From Pseudooceanicola sp. HF7 (GTDB taxonomy: Bacteria; Pseudomonadota; Alphaproteobacteria; Rhodobacterales; Rhodobacteraceae), in the NCBI RefSeq assembly GCF_011806405.1, contig NZ_JAATOW010000011.1, positions 1-64,000 on the forward strand: 64,000 nucleotides of DNA, written 5' to 3'. Below are positions 1 through 9,661 of this stretch, in pieces (the first letter of the stretch is position 1; every line of letters starts with the position of its first letter). The notes under the pieces were generated by a model. That model saw nothing but the letters and a program-made list of their open reading frames with translations, had not been told where the DNA came from and made no database searches. The translations under genes and the position numbers were made by a program.

Positions 1-2457
1 GTCGCGGTTGTCCGTTGTGAAGGCGTTCTGGTGGTCGCTCTCATATCTTCGCTCTCCCCCTTTGATCCTGTCCCCGATCCCGCCGTCATGCATGGCATCC
101 CTGGCGTTCAGGATCAGGTTCAGCAGGGCGTTTTCCAGTTCCCCGACGTCGCAGAAGACGAACAACTCCGTGTCGATATCCGGCAGATCCAGGGTGATCG
201 CTTCCGTGATCGCGGAGCGGGCCAGGATGCCCAGCTCCTTGAAGCTGTCGCCGACGTTCACGGGCCGGGGGTCCTGCGGCGTCTCACGGGAGAAGGCAAG
301 CAGGCGGTGGGTCAGGTTGCGCCCCGCGCCCACCGCGGTGACGATTCGTTCCAGCACCTCGGGGGCGGCGTCCGGCCCGCGCATCTGCCCGATCTCCGCA
401 TTGAACAGGATGCTGCCAAGCACGTTGTTGAAATCATGCGCCAGCCCGCCCGTGAGCATCCCCAGAGAGGACAGGCGCTGCGACCGGTCAAGCTGCTGGC
501 GGTTCATCTCGTTCAGGTGGTCATCGTCGACGATCAGGATGGAGGCCAGGCCGCTTTCGGTCGCGCTGACCGTGTCCGAGGTCAGGCGCACATAGCGCGG
601 CGTTTGCGCGCTTTCGGTGCGGAACAGGCAAAGCTGCCCATGCACGGAGTCCTGGTCCGACATCTCCTGGATGTCATTTTCAGCAAAGTTCCAGACCTTG
701 CCGGACACGGGATCGATCAGTTCGGCATAGGCGGGCCACTGCGCCGGCCCCGTCGGATCCAGCCCAAGCAGGGCCCGCCCGCTGGGATTGGCGATGGCCA
801 GCGATCCATCCGTGCCGAAACCGAAGACCGCCTGGCTGGTGCCGGACAGTACCGCCGCCAGGCGCGAGTTGGAGGCCGCGGCGACCGCGTGCAGCCGCTC
901 GGCCGTCCTGCGGGCCCGCCAGTTCTGAATGATGAAGGCCGTGGCGCCCAGGCCAACAAGCGCGGCAAAACCATAGAGCATCCGCGTCACACGCTCGGGC
1001 GTCCAGAATTGCGGCGGCTCCAGCCAGCGCGCGGCGATCTGGCGGTATTGGCCAGAGCCAAGGAAACCCTGGATCACGACGTTAAGCCGTTCCTGCAAAT
1101 CGCCCAGGCCGGGGCGCATGGCGATGGCAAGCTCATTCTGGAACAGCGGCTCCGGCAGGCGGGCAAACTGGCCGCTGGTGCCGGCCTCTGTCACGTAATC
1201 CTCGAAGGTGCGCCGGGGAAAGATCACCGCATCGACGGTGCCGTCGCCCAGGGCGCTGGCGGCCTCTTCGATGCCGGCAACGGGCACGAGCTCCGTGCCA
1301 AGGGTCTGGCCGATCTTGTCAAACAGCGGAGAGCTGAAAAGCAGGCCGATCCTGTCGCTGTCCGGGTCCAGCTCCTTGCCTGCGTCCTCCGTGCGCACGA
1401 AGGTCACGTAATCGATGCTCTGGATCGGGCTGGTGAATTCCAGGAACTCCTCTTCCGCTTCGGTCACGCTGCGCGCGGGCAGCAGGTCAAAGGCGTCCAG
1501 GCGCGGCCCCCGGGTCCAGCTTTCCCGGCTGATGGCCACGAACCGCAGGTCGATATTGGCGCGTTCCGCGACCTCGCGGATGACGTCGATGGAAAAGCCG
1601 CTGAAGGTGCCGTCTTCTTCGACAAGCGAATAGGGTGGGAAATGCGTGACGCCGACGGTCAGCACATCCGGCACCGGGATGGCGGGCACCATGAACCACT
1701 TGCCGCGCAGGCTTTCCAGGGCGCCGTTGTCCTCAAGCCGGGTGACGGCCGCCTCGATCCGGGGAAGCAGATCGGCGTGCTCCTGCCTGAGCGCGACGAA
1801 GTGCTGGTTCTGCCGGATGGGCGGGAAGCTGGGCCGGATCAGGCTTTCCAGCCCGGTCTTGCGCAGGGTGCGCAGGCCAAGCGGTGACAGGGCGATGACA
1901 CCGTCCACTTCGCTGTTCAGCAGCTTGCCGAAGGCGGTGATCTGGTCGTCGAAAAGCACCATTTCCGTGCCATCCGGCGGCGTGATCCGGCTGGCGACCG
2001 TATCGCGCACCGCCCCGACGCGCGCGCCCTCGAACGTCCCGAAGCTCATGTCCTGCGGCGCGTCCTGGCGCAGGAAAAGCGTGAACTGCGTTTCGGCCAC
2101 GGGCCCGGCGAAAAGAACCTCAGGGCTGTCGAAGACCGCGCGGTTCACGCCGGCCAGCATGTCGGCGTCGCCGTCCCGGATCGCCTGGGTGGCCGCGACG
2201 GGCGAGGGGTATTCGACGAAGGTGACGTCGAATTCCGCCTCGTCGGCGATCATCCGGGCCAGGTCGATGAAGAAACTATGCGGCGTACCGTCCGGATCCG
2301 TAAAGCTGTAGCCGGCGCTTGCCGTCCAGGGCACGCGCACCATCGCCCGGTCGCCGTCCTGCGCCAGGGCTGCGGGCACCGCCCAAAGACAGGCCTGCAA
2401 CAGGGCGAGGGCCCAGCACCTCTTCAGGAACAAGCATCTGACGATACTCCGCTGCAA
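1..2457 (-). CDS. Sensor histidine kinase with two periplasmic solute-binding domains (3' part outside window)
   Basis: This is a membrane sensor kinase of the BvgS/EvgS-like type. After a signal peptide (residues 1-35, ending in ALA-Q) come two type 3 extracellular solute-binding domains (about 40-260 and 265-480). A membrane segment follows near 485-508, then a PAS-like segment (about 525-640). The dimerisation/phosphoacceptor box reads GLAHDFNN with His674, and the N box starts in ENALLNLILNARDAM. The reading frame runs off the left edge, so the rest of the ATPase domain and any receiver or HPt domain cannot be seen. An in-frame stop lies just upstream and no ATG precedes the secretion signal, so a TTG at 2455-2457 is the likely start, with GGAAAGG six bases before it. 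The ligand is unknown; amino-acid-like solutes are usual for this domain type. Confidence 0.85.
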   Translation of the reverse strand, partial: MQRSIVRCLFLKRCWALALLQACLWAVPAALAQDGDRAMVRVPWTASAGYSFTDPDGTPHSFFIDLARMIADEAEFDVTFVEYPSPVAATQAIRDGDADMLAGVNRAVFDSPEVLFAGPVAETQFTLFLRQDAPQDMSFGTFEGARVGAVRDTVASRITPPDGTEMVLFDDQITAFGKLLNSEVDGVIALSPLGLRTLRKTGLESLIRPSFPPIRQNQHFVALRQEHADLLPRIEAAVTRLEDNGALESLRGKWFMVPAIPVPDVLTVGVTHFPPYSLVEEDGTFSGFSIDVIREVAERANIDLRFVAISRESWTRGPRLDAFDLLPARSVTEAEEEFLEFTSPIQSIDYVTFVRTEDAGKELDPDSDRIGLLFSSPLFDKIGQTLGTELVPVAGIEEAASALGDGTVDAVIFPRRTFEDYVTEAGTSGQFARLPEPLFQNELAIAMRPGLGDLQERLNVVIQGFLGSGQYRQIAARWLEPPQFWTPERVTRMLYGFAALVGLGATAFIIQNWRARRTAERLHAVAAASNSRLAAVLSGTSQAVFGFGTDGSLAIANPSGRALLGLDPTGPAQWPAYAELIDPVSGKVWNFAENDIQEMSDQDSVHGQLCLFRTESAQTPRYVRLTSDTVSATESGLASILIVDDDHLNEMNRQQLDRSQRLSSLGMLTGGLAHDFNNVLGSILFNAEIGQMRGPDAAPEVLERIVTAVGAGRNLTHRLLAFSRETPQDPRPVNVGDSFKELGILARSAITEAITLDLPDIDTELFVFCDVGELENALLNLILNARDAMHDGGIGDRIKGGERRYESDHQNAFTTDNRD

Positions 2458-2757
2458 TCTGCGCCTTTCCCGGCTTTCTCAGCTCGATCCCCATGCCTGG
2501 GGCAAGTCTCCACCATGGCCCGTGGTCGGTGACCAAGGCGACCTTTGCCATACATCTGTTTTCATCGATACGCGTCCTTGGCGACAATGTCATGCCTCTT
2601 CCGGTTGCAAAGGCCGGGGCCGGAGGGGGCGGCACAGCGCGCGATGCCCGGGTCAGATCCGCGCCTTTGCGGGGCGCGCAGGCGGTCACCGGCAGGGCAG
2701 GCTGCGAAACCGGATGCAGAGAGCGGGCGTCAGGGCCGGGGCCGCGGCGCCGTCATC
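2458..2757. other. Intergenic region between sensor kinase and GFA protein
   Basis: About 300 bases between two minus-strand genes. The half next to the kinase is relatively AT-rich and probably carries its promoter. The rest is GC-rich with short inverted repeats and no convincing ORF or RNA gene. Confidence 0.4.
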
Positions 2758-3168
2758 CTAGCCGGGCAGACCTTCGATCTCGTTAAGAAAGGCCAGGCCC
2801 TCGTCCCACTCCGCGCGGCTGGCGCAGCAGATATGCGCCATGGGCCGGATGTCGATCCGGCTGTCGAGGGACCCTGCCGGAACCACCACAAGTCCAGTCT
2901 CCGCCTGGTAAAATGGCAGGGCAGAGCCGCATTCCCCGCAGAAACTCTTCACGTGCCGGGAGCCGGGAAGAGCGAATATCTTTGTGCTGGTCTCCCCTGC
3001 ATCCCAGGTCAGCCTTGCCCCTGAGGAAAACAGGTTCGCCGAATGGGCAGAGCCGCTGTCCTTGCGGCAGCGGCTGCAGTGACACAGGAAGAAGCTCTCA
3101 AAGGCGCCATGGATGGTGAACTTCACAGTGCCGCAAAGGCATTGCCCGGTGTGTTCCTGCGCGTCCAT
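2758..3168 (-). CDS. GFA/CENP-V family zinc-binding protein
   Basis: A 136-residue protein of the glutathione-dependent formaldehyde-activating (GFA) fold. The zinc ligands are visible: CLCG near residue 11, CHCSRC near 30-35 and CGECG near 77. Some members of the family bind S-hydroxymethylglutathione, but many have no known substrate, so a formaldehyde role is not shown here. The start was set at the ATG with AAAGGAGG four bases upstream; a longer in-frame extension (to 3225) lacks such a site and is not conserved-looking. It stands alone, divergent from the DUF1989 gene. Confidence 0.8.
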   Translation of the reverse strand: MDAQEHTGQCLCGTVKFTIHGAFESFFLCHCSRCRKDSGSAHSANLFSSGARLTWDAGETSTKIFALPGSRHVKSFCGECGSALPFYQAETGLVVVPAGSLDSRIDIRPMAHICCASRAEWDEGLAFLNEIEGLPG

Positions 3169-3473
3169 GCGACCTCCTTTCAACATGGGCCCGGATGGCC
3201 CGGGGACATGCCCGCGTCTTATCACTCGTCATCCGTGTGGGCGGCAAGCGTCAAAACGGCCCCACGAACCGGATCGCAAAGGGGTTCCAGCCATGCCCCT
3301 GCCGCGCCCCTCAGGCCCACCACCCGCGCGCCCCCGGTCAATCCGGCGCCCACCTCCTCCCTTCTTCTTGCCCGAAAACTCCCGCCGGAGGCATCCCGAC
3401 CCCAGTCCCAGGCGCAACGCCCTTGCATCTCTCCCCGCCAACGGCTTCCCTGCCCAAAAGACCGGAGGCCCCC
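3169..3473. other. Divergent intergenic region with a dispersed repeat copy
   Basis: This region separates the GFA and DUF1989 genes and must hold both promoters. It contains one copy (3361-3392) of a repeat beginning CTTCTTCTTGCC and ending in CTCCCGCCGGAGGC, seen again near 14128-14149 and 26351-26383. Confidence 0.5.
3361..3392 (+). repeat. Dispersed intergenic repeat, copy 1
   Basis: It starts CTTCTTCTTGCCC, then GAAAACTCCC, then GCCGGAGGC. It matches the copy at 26351-26383 almost base for base except for the central A-tract, and the inverted copy at 14128-14149 over the first 20 bases. No protein in this stretch is supported. Confidence 0.6.
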
Positions 3474-4316
3474 ATGAGCGAACCCACAGACGCCGCTGCC
3501 CGCCGCGCCATCCCGCCCGTCATCTGCTATCCCAATGACACCCTGCCGCGCCCGGACCTTGCGCTCTATCGCGCTGTGCTCGCCACGGCAGAGGTCACGG
3601 AAACAACGCTGGTGCCGCCCCGCGATGCCGCGACTTTCCGCGTGCCGGCCGGCCAGTTCTTTCGCATCTCCAGCGTGGAGGGCCCCCAGGTCGGCGACCT
3701 GAACCTCTGGAACGCCCATGACCTTTCAGAGCGTTTCTATTCCGGCAAGACCCGCGCCCTGCACGGCACCCATGTGACCACGGGCGAACGTCTCTGGTCG
3801 TCCTTTCCCTTCCTGCGCCCCATGGCCACGATCACCGAAGACAGCCTGGGCTGGTACGGGATCGATCCGCACGGCGGCTCCGTCCATGACGTGATCGGCA
3901 CGCGCTGCGATCCCTACACCGGCAACCTGCTGGCCGGCACGCAGTACCACCACTGCTGCCATTCCAACCTGACCCGCGCGCTGGCCCAGGCGCTGGGCCT
4001 CCCCGTGACAGAGGCCGAGGGTCATGTGCATGATGTGCTCAATGTCTTCATGTGCACCGGCTTCACCCGAGACACGGGCCAGTACTTCATGAAGGCCAGC
4101 CCGGTGCGCCCGGGCGACCATCTGACCTTCTTTGCAGAGATCGACCTGCTGGGCGCGCTCTCTGCCTGCCCGGGGGGCGATTGCAGTGCCGAGCATTCCT
4201 CGGACAGTGCCGCCTGCCATCCCCTGAAGGTAGAGCGGCTGACCCCGGACCCCGCCGCGCTGAAAGGCTGGCAGGGCCCGCAGGTCTCAAGCTACGATCG
4301 CAGCCACGGGCTCTAG
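3474..4316 (+). CDS. DUF1989 (urea carboxylase-associated) family protein
   Basis: A 280-residue cytosolic protein of the DUF1989 family. Some relatives sit beside urea carboxylase genes, but none is visible here, so the function is open. Family features include VPAGQFFRI near residue 55, GDLNLWN near 71, the segment DVIGTRCDPYTG near 140 and the Cys/His-rich HHCCHSN near 160, which may bind metal. The ATG at 3474 was chosen over in-frame upstream starts because homology begins shortly after it and GGAGG lies about five bases upstream. The stop overlaps the stop of the convergent aldo/keto reductase gene (CTAG at 4313-4316). Confidence 0.8.
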   Translation: MSEPTDAAARRAIPPVICYPNDTLPRPDLALYRAVLATAEVTETTLVPPRDAATFRVPAGQFFRISSVEGPQVGDLNLWNAHDLSERFYSGKTRALHGTHVTTGERLWSSFPFLRPMATITEDSLGWYGIDPHGGSVHDVIGTRCDPYTGNLLAGTQYHHCCHSNLTRALAQALGLPVTEAEGHVHDVLNVFMCTGFTRDTGQYFMKASPVRPGDHLTFFAEIDLLGALSACPGGDCSAEHSSDSAACHPLKVERLTPDPAALKGWQGPQVSSYDRSHGL

Positions 4317-5305
4317 CAATAGCGCTCGACGGCCACCAGCTGGCCATCGCCGTAGCGGTCGCCATGGGCAAAGCCCACGGGCAGCAGCCGGGCGATCTCT
4401 GCCCGGTCCTCGGGCGTCAGCTCGATGGTCGCGGCGTCCATCCATTCGCGCAGATGCGCGGCGGTGCGCGTCCCCGGGATCGGCACCAGGTGATCGCCCT
4501 GGTCCAGGATCCAGGCCAGCGCCGCCCCGGCGACGGTCCAGCCCTTGCCCTGCGCCCAGTCGCGGAAGCCATCGATGGCGGCAAGGTTGGCGGAATAGTT
4601 CGGCTCCATGAAGCGCGGGTTCTGGTTGCGGAAATCGCCGGGCCTCATGGTGCGCGGATCGACAGAGGTTTCCCCGAACATCCCCCGCGCCAGCGGAGAG
4701 AAGGCCACGAAGCTGACGCCCAGCCGTTCGCACAGCTGGGTCAGCCCCAGCTCCGGCTGGCGCGACCAGAGCGAATATTCGTTCTGCACCGCCGCGACCG
4801 GGTGCACCGCATGGGCGCGCGCCAGCGTGTAGGGCGCGATCTCGGACAGGCCGTAGCTTTTGGTCAGGCCGTCCTCGATCAGGCGGGCCATGGATTCGGC
4901 CAGTTCCTCGGGCGGGGTTTCGGGGTCATGGCGGTGGGCATAGAACAGGTCCACACTGTCCAGGCCCAGCCGTTCCAGCGATCCCTCGAGCTCTGCGCGC
5001 AGGTAATCGTAACTGTTGTCGATGCGCCGCGGCGGCCCGGGAATGATGGAGGCCTTGGTCGCGATCACCAGCCCCTCGGGGCGCTTGCCCTCAAGGAACC
5101 GCCCGATGATGCTTTCCGAAATGCCCATGCCGTAGATATTGGCCGTGTCCCAGAAGGTGATACCGGTCTCCAGCGCGGCGGCAAGCGTGTTGCGCGCGGT
5201 GTCTTCTTCCACCGGTCCGAACATGCCGGAAATCGACATGGCTCCGAAGCCAAGCTGGGGGATCTTCAGCCCGGTGCGGCCAAGTTCAACCTGTTTGAAT
5301 GTCAT
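4313..5305 (-). CDS. Aldo/keto reductase
   Basis: A 330-residue NADPH-dependent (alpha/beta)8-barrel oxidoreductase. The catalytic tetrad is visible: Asp and Tyr in WDTANIYG (near residue 55-60), Lys in IATKAS (near 83) and His in FYAHRHD (near 125). The C-terminal cofactor motif is VPIPGTR. Full length for the family. The substrate cannot be told. It begins within the deoD stop (ATGA overlap), so the two are translated together, although a functional link to purine salvage is not obvious. Confidence 0.88.
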   Translation of the reverse strand: MTFKQVELGRTGLKIPQLGFGAMSISGMFGPVEEDTARNTLAAALETGITFWDTANIYGMGISESIIGRFLEGKRPEGLVIATKASIIPGPPRRIDNSYDYLRAELEGSLERLGLDSVDLFYAHRHDPETPPEELAESMARLIEDGLTKSYGLSEIAPYTLARAHAVHPVAAVQNEYSLWSRQPELGLTQLCERLGVSFVAFSPLARGMFGETSVDPRTMRPGDFRNQNPRFMEPNYSANLAAIDGFRDWAQGKGWTVAGAALAWILDQGDHLVPIPGTRTAAHLREWMDAATIELTPEDRAEIARLLPVGFAHGDRYGDGQLVAVERYC

Positions 5306-6006
5306 GCGAAGGCGGCCTCCAGGGCGATTTCGACCATGTCGCCGAAGCTGCGTTCGCGCTCATCCGCGGGCAGGGCTTCATGGGTGATGAGGTGATCCGA
5401 GACGGTCAGCACGGCCAGCGCGCGGCAGCCGTAGCGGGCGGCCAGCGTGTAAAGCTCTGCCGCTTCCATTTCCACGCCCAGGATGCCGTGACGGGTCATC
5501 TGTTCGTTCAGGTCGGGGCGCTCGTCGTAAAAGACATCCGCCGAATAGATCCCCCCGGCATGGACGGGCGTGCCCTTGGCCGTGGCCGCCGCATGGGCCG
5601 CGGCCAGCAGGCCGTAGTCGGCACAGGGGGCAAAGTCGAATTCCTTGAAGATCCCGCGCGATGGCGTCGACATGGAAGAGGCGGTCATCGCCAGGATCAC
5701 GTCGCGCACGTTGACGCTTTCCTGCATCCCCCCGCAGGAGCCGATGCGGATCAGGGTCTTTGCGCCGTATTCGCGGATCAGCTCGTTCACGTAGATCGAC
5801 AGGGAGGGCATCCCCATGCCGGAGCCATGGATCGTCACGCGGTGGCCCTTCCAGATGCCGGTATAGCCCAGCATCCCGCGCACCTCGTTCACCAGCTCGA
5901 CATCCTCAAGAAAGGTCTCTGCGGCCCAGCGGGCGCGGTAGGGGTCCCCGGGCAGCAGCACGGTCTCGGCGATCTGGCCGGGTTCGGCCCCGATATGAAT
6001 GGTCAT
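5302..6006 (-). CDS. deoD: Purine nucleoside phosphorylase, DeoD type
   Basis: Cytosolic hexameric phosphorylase that cleaves purine (deoxy)ribonucleosides with phosphate to the free base and (deoxy)ribose-1-phosphate. At 234 residues it matches the family length. Recognisable parts: His4 in the N-terminal THIGA-like start, the phosphate site LPGDPYRA (about 18-25), RIGSCGG (near 87), the nucleoside-binding VEMEAAE (about 178-184) and the catalytic Asp in VSDH (near 204). It overlaps the downstream aldo/keto reductase by four bases. The free bases made here could feed the xanthine dehydrogenase encoded at about 29-33 kb. Confidence 0.95.
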   Translation of the reverse strand: MTIHIGAEPGQIAETVLLPGDPYRARWAAETFLEDVELVNEVRGMLGYTGIWKGHRVTIHGSGMGMPSLSIYVNELIREYGAKTLIRIGSCGGMQESVNVRDVILAMTASSMSTPSRGIFKEFDFAPCADYGLLAAAHAAATAKGTPVHAGGIYSADVFYDERPDLNEQMTRHGILGVEMEAAELYTLAARYGCRALAVLTVSDHLITHEALPADERERSFGDMVEIALEAAFA

Positions 6007-6122
6007 TGAATGGCCTCTTGGTCAGGATTTGCCGTGCAGAGTAAGCGGTTTACCGGCAGGGGCAAGGGAGGGCGCCTCACGAAAGCGGATCGCAGGGCGC
6101 GCAGGAGAGTGAAGGGGCCGCC

Positions 6123-7136
6123 TCAGGGCACGTAGAAGCCGCCATAGCCCAGCCGGCGGCGCGGCGCGGGCACGGTGACGGCGGCCTCCGTATCGCGGCC
6201 ATGGGGGCGATAAACCTGGTGGCGGCGGGTCGCTTCGTATTGTGAGCGCCCGCAATCCAGCCGCTCCAGCCGGGTGTCGCCCTCCACGATGTCGCAATCG
6301 CGCGAGGGGCGCAGCGGGCCCACCACCTGCTGGCCCTGGGGCGCGGGGGGGACAAGCTGCTGGCGGTATTCCAGCTCTAGGCGCGGGGTCAGCGGCTCGC
6401 CCGGGGTATAGCGCCCGGTCAGATCGGCGCTGAGCGCGGATCCCTCGGGCAAGCCCCGGGTCATCTCTCCGGTCACGGAAAAGGTGCCGATGCCGCGCGC
6501 CGCGCGATAGGTGCTGGCGGGGTAATGAAAGACTGAAAGCCGCGTGCCATAGGTCAGCCCGGCGCGCGGGCTGCGGGTCAGGGCGATGTAGCTGTCCATG
6601 CCCCGCCGGGGCACCCAGCCATCCAGTCCGAACCGCGGCGCGGTGTAATCGGCAAAGGGCAGGTACAGGTTCGAGCCGAAGACAAGGTTGCCCTGTCCCA
6701 TCCCGTAGCCAGAGGCGCTTTCGTATTCCACGCCCAGCGTGGCCTGGCTCATGATCTGGTGAGAGATCGGCTGCTGGCCGAAATCCAGATAGGCATTCAC
6801 CCCGATGATCATGCTGTCGCTGACCGCCTGCCGCCAGGCCTGCCCGAGGGAGACAGAGATATCCCGCTGGGAGTCATTGCCCGCATAGCCCAGCGTGAGG
6901 TGGGTGAACCCTTGCCCCATGCCCAGCCCACCCAGGCGGCGTTGCCCCTGCGGCGCCAGCAGGTTCAGCGTCAGGCTGCTCCAGTCGCGTTGAATGTTCA
7001 GCACCGAGCTGCCGCTCGGAGCGTAGGAGATGGCGCGGGGCCGCAACAAGGTCGTCTCTGATCCCGCAAAAGCGGGCAAAGCCAGGACGAGCGATGCAAG
7101 GCAGCCGGCCATGAGGGGGAGGAACCTGGGCCGCAT
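6123..7136 (-). CDS. Inverse-autotransporter-like outer-membrane beta-barrel protein
   Basis: A 337-residue secreted protein with a signal peptide (MRPRFLPLMAG..., cleaved near AFAG). Repeated short amphipathic strands follow, resembling the beta-domain of inverse autotransporters (intimin/invasin): GVNAYLDFG followed by LGVEYES is typical. There is no long passenger. After the barrel (to about residue 265) comes a short Arg/Pro-rich tail that contains DCDIVEG and two cysteines. It may be a stand-alone barrel or a reduced member of the family. The ATG at 7136 puts the signal peptide first; the longer ORF (to 7232) adds non-secretory sequence. No clear ribosome-binding site is seen. Confidence 0.6.
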   Translation of the reverse strand: MRPRFLPLMAGCLASLVLALPAFAGSETTLLRPRAISYAPSGSSVLNIQRDWSSLTLNLLAPQGQRRLGGLGMGQGFTHLTLGYAGNDSQRDISVSLGQAWRQAVSDSMIIGVNAYLDFGQQPISHQIMSQATLGVEYESASGYGMGQGNLVFGSNLYLPFADYTAPRFGLDGWVPRRGMDSYIALTRSPRAGLTYGTRLSVFHYPASTYRAARGIGTFSVTGEMTRGLPEGSALSADLTGRYTPGEPLTPRLELEYRQQLVPPAPQGQQVVGPLRPSRDCDIVEGDTRLERLDCGRSQYEATRRHQVYRPHGRDTEAAVTVPAPRRRLGYGGFYVP

Positions 7137-7321
7137 GAAGCTTGAGATGGTGTGCGGCTGCGGAAACTCAAATGCTGCTCTGCAGCGCCGTAGCGGCACT
7201 GGCGGCAGATTGCTGAGGGCAGGCCAAACCATCGGCCAAAAGTTGCGCCTGGCTACCGGCTCGGGGCCCTTTAAGGGGCAGCCGAAAGCGGCTCAGGCGG
7301 AGCTGCCCGTTTTGACGCCGC

Positions 7322-7600
7322 TCAGCGCAGGATGCGGAAGTCGCTACAGTCCGGGGGGGCGGCCTTTTCGGACTGCACATCGCGGACCTCTGCGGCGCCG
7401 GGGCCGGTCCAGCAGGCATCGATCAGGCGCTGCACGTCGGCTTCCGGGCCGTGGATCAGCGCGGTGACAGAGCCATCGCCCTCGTTCTGGACCCACCCGG
7501 ACAGGCCGGCCTGCTGCGCCTGTCCGCGCGTCCAGGCGCGGTAGGCCACGCCCTGCACGCGGCCGGTCACGCGGATGTGGCGGCTGATCTTGCCAGTCAT
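7322..7600 (-). CDS. Acylphosphatase
   Basis: A small (92-residue) cytosolic hydrolase of acyl phosphates. The substrate-binding loop with its catalytic Arg reads GRVQGVAYRAW (near residues 13-23) and the catalytic Asn lies in GWVQNEGDGSV (near 35-45). The position usually Phe (VQGVxFR) is Tyr. The start was set at the ATG preceded by GGGAGG; an in-frame extension upstream (to 7633) is not supported. It lies just downstream of ecm in the same direction, separated by about 100 bases. Confidence 0.9.
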   Translation of the reverse strand: MTGKISRHIRVTGRVQGVAYRAWTRGQAQQAGLSGWVQNEGDGSVTALIHGPEADVQRLIDACWTGPGAAEVRDVQSEKAAPPDCSDFRILR

Positions 7601-7696
7601 GTCGGGCCTCCCATTGCCTGCTCCGGCGCGCATCCTAGCACGGGACGGGCGCTGGGCTCCATGGGATCGCGGGGATGACGCGGGGGCGGGGCGGGC

Positions 7697-9661
7697 TCAG
7701 GCCTCCACGGGGACCTTTTCGGCCAGCTCGATGACATCGCGCATGATGCGGTTCAGCTCGAAATCCTTGGGGGTGTAGATCGCCGTGACCCCCAGCTCCC
7801 TCAGGCGGGCCATGTCGCCTTCCGGGATGATGCCACCCAGGATGACGGGCAGGGCGATACCGTCGTCACGTAGCCGCTTCAGGACTTCTTCCACCAGCGG
7901 CAGGTGAGATCCCGACAGCACCGACAGCCCCAGCACATGGGCCTGCTGGTCGCGGGCCGAGGCGACGATCTCTTCCGGGGTCATGCGGATGCCGTCATAG
8001 GTGATGGCCATGCCGCAATCCCGCGCCCGGCAGGCGATCTGCTCTGCCCCGTTGGAATGCCCGTCCAGCCCCGGCTTGCCGATGACGAAGTTCAGCCGCC
8101 GCCCCAGCCGGTCGCTGACCGCATCGACCTGGGCGCGCAGCTCTTCCAGCCCCTCGGTCCGGTTGGACTGGCCGGCGGCAACGCCGGTGGGGCCGCGATA
8201 TTCGCCGTGCACCGCGCGCATGGTCGCGGCCCATTCGCCGGTGGTCGCCCCGGCCTTGGCCGCCGCGATGGAGGCGGGCATGATGTTCTCTCCGGCCTGG
8301 GCGGCGCGGCGCAGCTCTGCCAGGGCGTCCTTCAACGCGGCATCGTCGCGCTGGGCGCGCCAGGCCTCCAGACGCTCCAGCTGATCGGCCTCAACCGCAG
8401 GATCAACCGTCAGGATGCCGCCGTCCCCGCCCAGCAGCGGAGAGGGCTCTCCGGCCTGCCAGCGGTTCACGCCGACGACCACGGTTTCCCCGGCCTCGAT
8501 CCGGGCGACGCGCTCTGCGTTGGACTCCACCAGCCGCGCCTTCATGTAGGGGATCGCCCCGATGGCCCCGCCCATGGCATCCAGGTTGGCCAGCTCCGCC
8601 CGGGCGGAGTCCTTCAGCGCCGCCACCTTGGCCGCCACCGCCGGGTTGCCGTCAAACAGGTCGCCGTATTCCAGCAGGTCGGTCTCATAGGCCAGGATCT
8701 GCTGCATCCGCAGCGACCATTGCTGATCCCAGGGGCGGGGCAGGCCAAGCGCCTCGTTCCAGGCGGGCAGCTGCACCGCGCGGGCGCGGGCGTTCTTGGA
8801 CAGGGTGACCGCCAGCATCTCTATCAGGATGCGGGGCACGTTGTTTTCCGGCTGCTGCTCCGTCAGGCCGAGCGAGTTCACCTGGACCCCGTAGCGGAAG
8901 CGGCGGAACTTGGGATCCTCCACCCCGTAGCGCTCTTGGCAGATCTCGTCCCAGAGATCGACGAAGGCGCGCATCTTGCAGATTTCCGTCACGAAGCGGA
9001 TGCCGGCGTTGACGAAGAAGCTGATGCGGCCCACGACGCGCGGGAAATCTTCCTTCGGAACGCGGGGGCGCAGGGCGTCCAGCACAGCGATGCCGGTGGC
9101 CAGCGCATAGGACAGCTCCTGCTCCGGCGTCGCGCCGGCCTCCTGCAGGTGGTAGGAGCAGATGTTCATCGGGTTCCACCGGGGCACGTTGGTATAACAG
9201 TACTCTGCTACGTCGGCGATCATCTTCAGGCTGGGCTCCGGCGGGCAAATATAGGTGCCCCGGCTCAGGTATTCCTTGATCAGGTCGTTCTGCACCGTCC
9301 CCTGCAAGTCAGAGATATCCGCCCCCTGTTCCTCTGCCGCCGCGATGTAAAGCGCCAGCAGCCAGGGTGCCGTGGCGTTGATCGTCATGGAGGTATTCAT
9401 CTCTGCCAGCGGGATCTGGTCGAAGAGCGTGCGCATGTCCCCCAGGTGGCAGACCGGCACGCCGACCTTGCCGACCTCACCGCGCGCCAGCACGTGATCG
9501 CTGTCATAGCCCGTCTGCGTGGGCAGGTCGAAGGCCACGGAAAGCCCCGTCTGCCCCTTGGCCAGGTTGGACCTGTAGAGCGCGTTTGAGGCGGCGGCCG
9601 TCGAATGCCCGGAATAGGTCCGGAAAAGCCAGGGGCGGTCCCGCTGCGGAAGCTCTGTCAT
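7697..9661 (-). CDS. ecm: Ethylmalonyl-CoA mutase (coenzyme B12)
   Basis: Converts (2R)-ethylmalonyl-CoA to (2S)-methylsuccinyl-CoA in the ethylmalonyl-CoA pathway. The 654-residue chain has the mutase barrel at the N-terminus (YSGHSTA near 16, PTQTGYDSDH near 48) and a C-terminal B12-binding domain with the DxHxxG motif as DGHSNG near residue 525, then LGLSVLSGSH and LGGIIP. It was separated from methylmalonyl-CoA mutase by the single-chain length and the neighbouring ccr, whose product's epimer is its substrate. The ATG is the only plausible start. It is divergent from ccr across a 316-base control region. Confidence 0.93.
   Translation of the reverse strand: MTELPQRDRPWLFRTYSGHSTAAASNALYRSNLAKGQTGLSVAFDLPTQTGYDSDHVLARGEVGKVGVPVCHLGDMRTLFDQIPLAEMNTSMTINATAPWLLALYIAAAEEQGADISDLQGTVQNDLIKEYLSRGTYICPPEPSLKMIADVAEYCYTNVPRWNPMNICSYHLQEAGATPEQELSYALATGIAVLDALRPRVPKEDFPRVVGRISFFVNAGIRFVTEICKMRAFVDLWDEICQERYGVEDPKFRRFRYGVQVNSLGLTEQQPENNVPRILIEMLAVTLSKNARARAVQLPAWNEALGLPRPWDQQWSLRMQQILAYETDLLEYGDLFDGNPAVAAKVAALKDSARAELANLDAMGGAIGAIPYMKARLVESNAERVARIEAGETVVVGVNRWQAGEPSPLLGGDGGILTVDPAVEADQLERLEAWRAQRDDAALKDALAELRRAAQAGENIMPASIAAAKAGATTGEWAATMRAVHGEYRGPTGVAAGQSNRTEGLEELRAQVDAVSDRLGRRLNFVIGKPGLDGHSNGAEQIACRARDCGMAITYDGIRMTPEEIVASARDQQAHVLGLSVLSGSHLPLVEEVLKRLRDDGIALPVILGGIIPEGDMARLRELGVTAIYTPKDFELNRIMRDVIELAEKVPVEA

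Noticed and set aside
31-1887. 618-residue plus-strand open frame at the left end
   Set aside because: It is antisense to the sensor kinase, has no recognisable domain and shows the Arg/Ala/Gly/Pro-rich make-up of a high-GC shadow frame.
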